A stretch of DNA of 6,653 nt from an uncultured Roseiflexaceae bacterium. GTDB lineage: Bacteria > Chloroflexota > Chloroflexia > Chloroflexales > Roseiflexaceae. The notes under the pieces were generated by a model. That model was not told the origin of the DNA. It did not search any database and saw only the letters and a list, made by a program, of their open reading frames with translations. The position numbers and the translations under genes are program-made. Below are positions 5,445 through 6,653 of the stretch, in pieces. Each line of letters opens with the position of its first letter. Position 1 is the stretch's first letter. The stretch spans positions 1 to 6,653 of the forward strand of contig CAIZHO010000418.1 in assembly GCA_903932805.1 (NCBI GenBank). Direction: 5' to 3'.

Positions 5445-6653
5445 ATGCCAGAACACGAAACAGGTCGGCTGCGTCACCACGAAACACTGCTCCAGATTAG
5501 CAGTGCGATGACCGCACAACTCGATATCACCACGCTCTTGAGCTTTGTCATTGATGCAGCGGTGGAATTGTCTGCGGGGACTGCTGGTGTGATTGCACTC
5601 CGGGACGAATCCGGTACATTACACATTCATGCTGCAGCACACATCCCTGCTATGCATTGGCTGGCGCTCGAACCATTCGTCGCTCACTTTCAAGACAATG
5701 GGTATATCGCATCCGAAAACGATTTACAAGATTTGCGCCTCATCCTAAACATGCCTATTCGCCATGTTACTGCACTCTCGTTGCACTACCTCAACACCAA
5801 TGTCGGGTACATTTTGGTTTTTCGATCAGCTGTGAATGTGGCATTTAGCACCGATGACCAACACATTCTGAGCGCTTTTGCAGACCAAGCTGCCATTGCG
5901 GTGACGAATGCACGACTTTTTCAGACATTGGTCCGAGAAAAGCAGCATCTCGCAGCAATCGTTGAGCAAAGTATCGACGGTGTCATGATTCTCGACGGGA
6001 GATGGCGGATAAGTGCGTTCAATCGTGCGATGGAACATTTGACGGGGTGGGACAGGAGCGCCGCACACGGGCGCCCATGTGCCGAAGTTGTCGGCATAGA
6101 GACGCAACGTGGCGAGAACCTCTGCCGCGTCGATTGCCCCTTACAACGGCACCATGTGGGTAGCACAGCACATGCAGAAGGGTGGATTACCGCACGCGAT
6201 GGGCGTCGGAGATTCATCCAGAGTACGTACACCATCCAACGGGATGCTGCGAACCATTTCATGGGAGCTTTTGTGAATGTACGCGATATCACCCAACAAC
6301 GGATAGAATCAGAGACACAGAATACGTTTATCTCGGTCATATCCCATGAACTCAAAACACCAGTAAGCATCATCCGTGCATATGCTGAAACACTCGCCCG
6401 ACCCGAAGTGAGTTGGCGACCGGAACAGGTTCGTGAGAGCTTGCAGGTCATCATCGAAGAAGCAGACCGCTTGACAGATGAAATCAACTCCCTTTTAGAT
6501 GTCTCACGCTTTCAACTCAACGCAATGCCACTTGAACTTTCGACATGGTCGATGTATGAGGTAATGGAACAGACATGCACACGCTTGGCCTCGCAGGCAG
6601 CCCAACACAACATTACGTTTGAGCTGCGTATTCCACCGGAGTTCCCTCTGGTC
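5445..6653 (+). CDS. GAF-PAS sensor histidine kinase, N-terminal part (cut by window end)
   Basis: The frame stays open for 403 codons from the ATG at 5445 to the last base. There is no signal peptide or membrane helix, so a cytoplasmic sensor is likely. Domains: a GAF domain at about 13-155 (LLQISSAMTAQLDITTLLSFVIDAAVELSAG at its start, FSTDDQHILSAFADQAAIAVTNARLF at its end), a PAS domain at about 164-285 (LAAIVEQSIDGVMILD, FNRAMEHLTGW, ending FVNVRDITQQR), then a HisKA dimerisation domain (about 290-360) with the H-box FISVISHELKTP, where His301 is the predicted phosphorylation site. The ATPase domain must lie beyond the window. The PAS domain contains Cys212, Cys227 and Cys231 (GRPC...C...CPL), a pattern seen in a subset of sensor PAS domains and possibly redox- or metal-related. 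Signal and response-regulator partner are unknown. It is transcribed divergently from the HTH-purH operon, with AGGGGA 6 bases before the start. Confidence 0.9.
   Translation, partial: MPEHETGRLRHHETLLQISSAMTAQLDITTLLSFVIDAAVELSAGTAGVIALRDESGTLHIHAAAHIPAMHWLALEPFVAHFQDNGYIASENDLQDLRLILNMPIRHVTALSLHYLNTNVGYILVFRSAVNVAFSTDDQHILSAFADQAAIAVTNARLFQTLVREKQHLAAIVEQSIDGVMILDGRWRISAFNRAMEHLTGWDRSAAHGRPCAEVVGIETQRGENLCRVDCPLQRHHVGSTAHAEGWITARDGRRRFIQSTYTIQRDAANHFMGAFVNVRDITQQRIESETQNTFISVISHELKTPVSIIRAYAETLARPEVSWRPEQVRESLQVIIEEADRLTDEINSLLDVSRFQLNAMPLELSTWSMYEVMEQTCTRLASQAAQHNITFELRIPPEFPLV

Noticed and set aside
5921..6487. Open frame of 188 codons antisense to the sensor kinase
   Set aside because: The plus strand encodes clear GAF, PAS and HisKA motifs through this region. 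The antisense product is Ser/Arg/Met-rich and matches no family I know.

Overview
This window has an ordinary bacterial chromosomal layout. It is almost fully coding, with gene gaps of 0 to about 130 bases, and I see no RNA genes, insertion sequences, CRISPR arrays or phage genes. Several features suggest a member of the Chloroflexota (Chloroflexia-like): a MurA with an aspartate at the usual catalytic cysteine, a PreP-type M16 peptidase just upstream of it, a fused HisIE, and a GAF-PAS sensor kinase. This assignment is inference from protein style and moderate base composition, not from a marker gene.

Layout. (1) A plus-strand cluster covers 2-2828: the C-terminal half of a presequence-protease-like M16C metallopeptidase, then murA (first committed step of peptidoglycan synthesis) 12 bases later, then a 90-residue, two-helix membrane protein. 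The last gene starts at a TTG inside the end of murA and resembles a half-length YggT protein. (2) A minus-strand cluster runs from 5312 down to 2825: a small helix-turn-helix protein, purH and hisIE. The first two genes share one base (TAATG), and hisIE follows purH after 44 bases. The two clusters meet tail to tail with a 4-base overlap. (3) Divergent from the minus cluster, at 5445-6653, is a GAF-PAS-HisKA sensor histidine kinase cut by the window end before its ATPase domain.

How the genes work together. HisIE carries out steps 2 and 3 of histidine synthesis. That pathway later releases AICAR, which PurH formylates and cyclises to IMP, so the minus cluster links histidine output to purine recycling. 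The HTH gene at its head is a candidate regulator. The divergent intergenic region holds a perfect 12-bp palindrome overlapping the best minus-strand -10 element, a plausible operator.

Points most worth a second look: the Asp-type MurA (predicted fosfomycin-insensitive), the HTH protein translationally coupled to purH, the palindromes at 5360 and 3462, the hairpin just after murA, and the cysteine cluster in the kinase PAS domain. I found no clearly undescribed multi-gene system. The HTH-purH-hisIE unit is the closest candidate.
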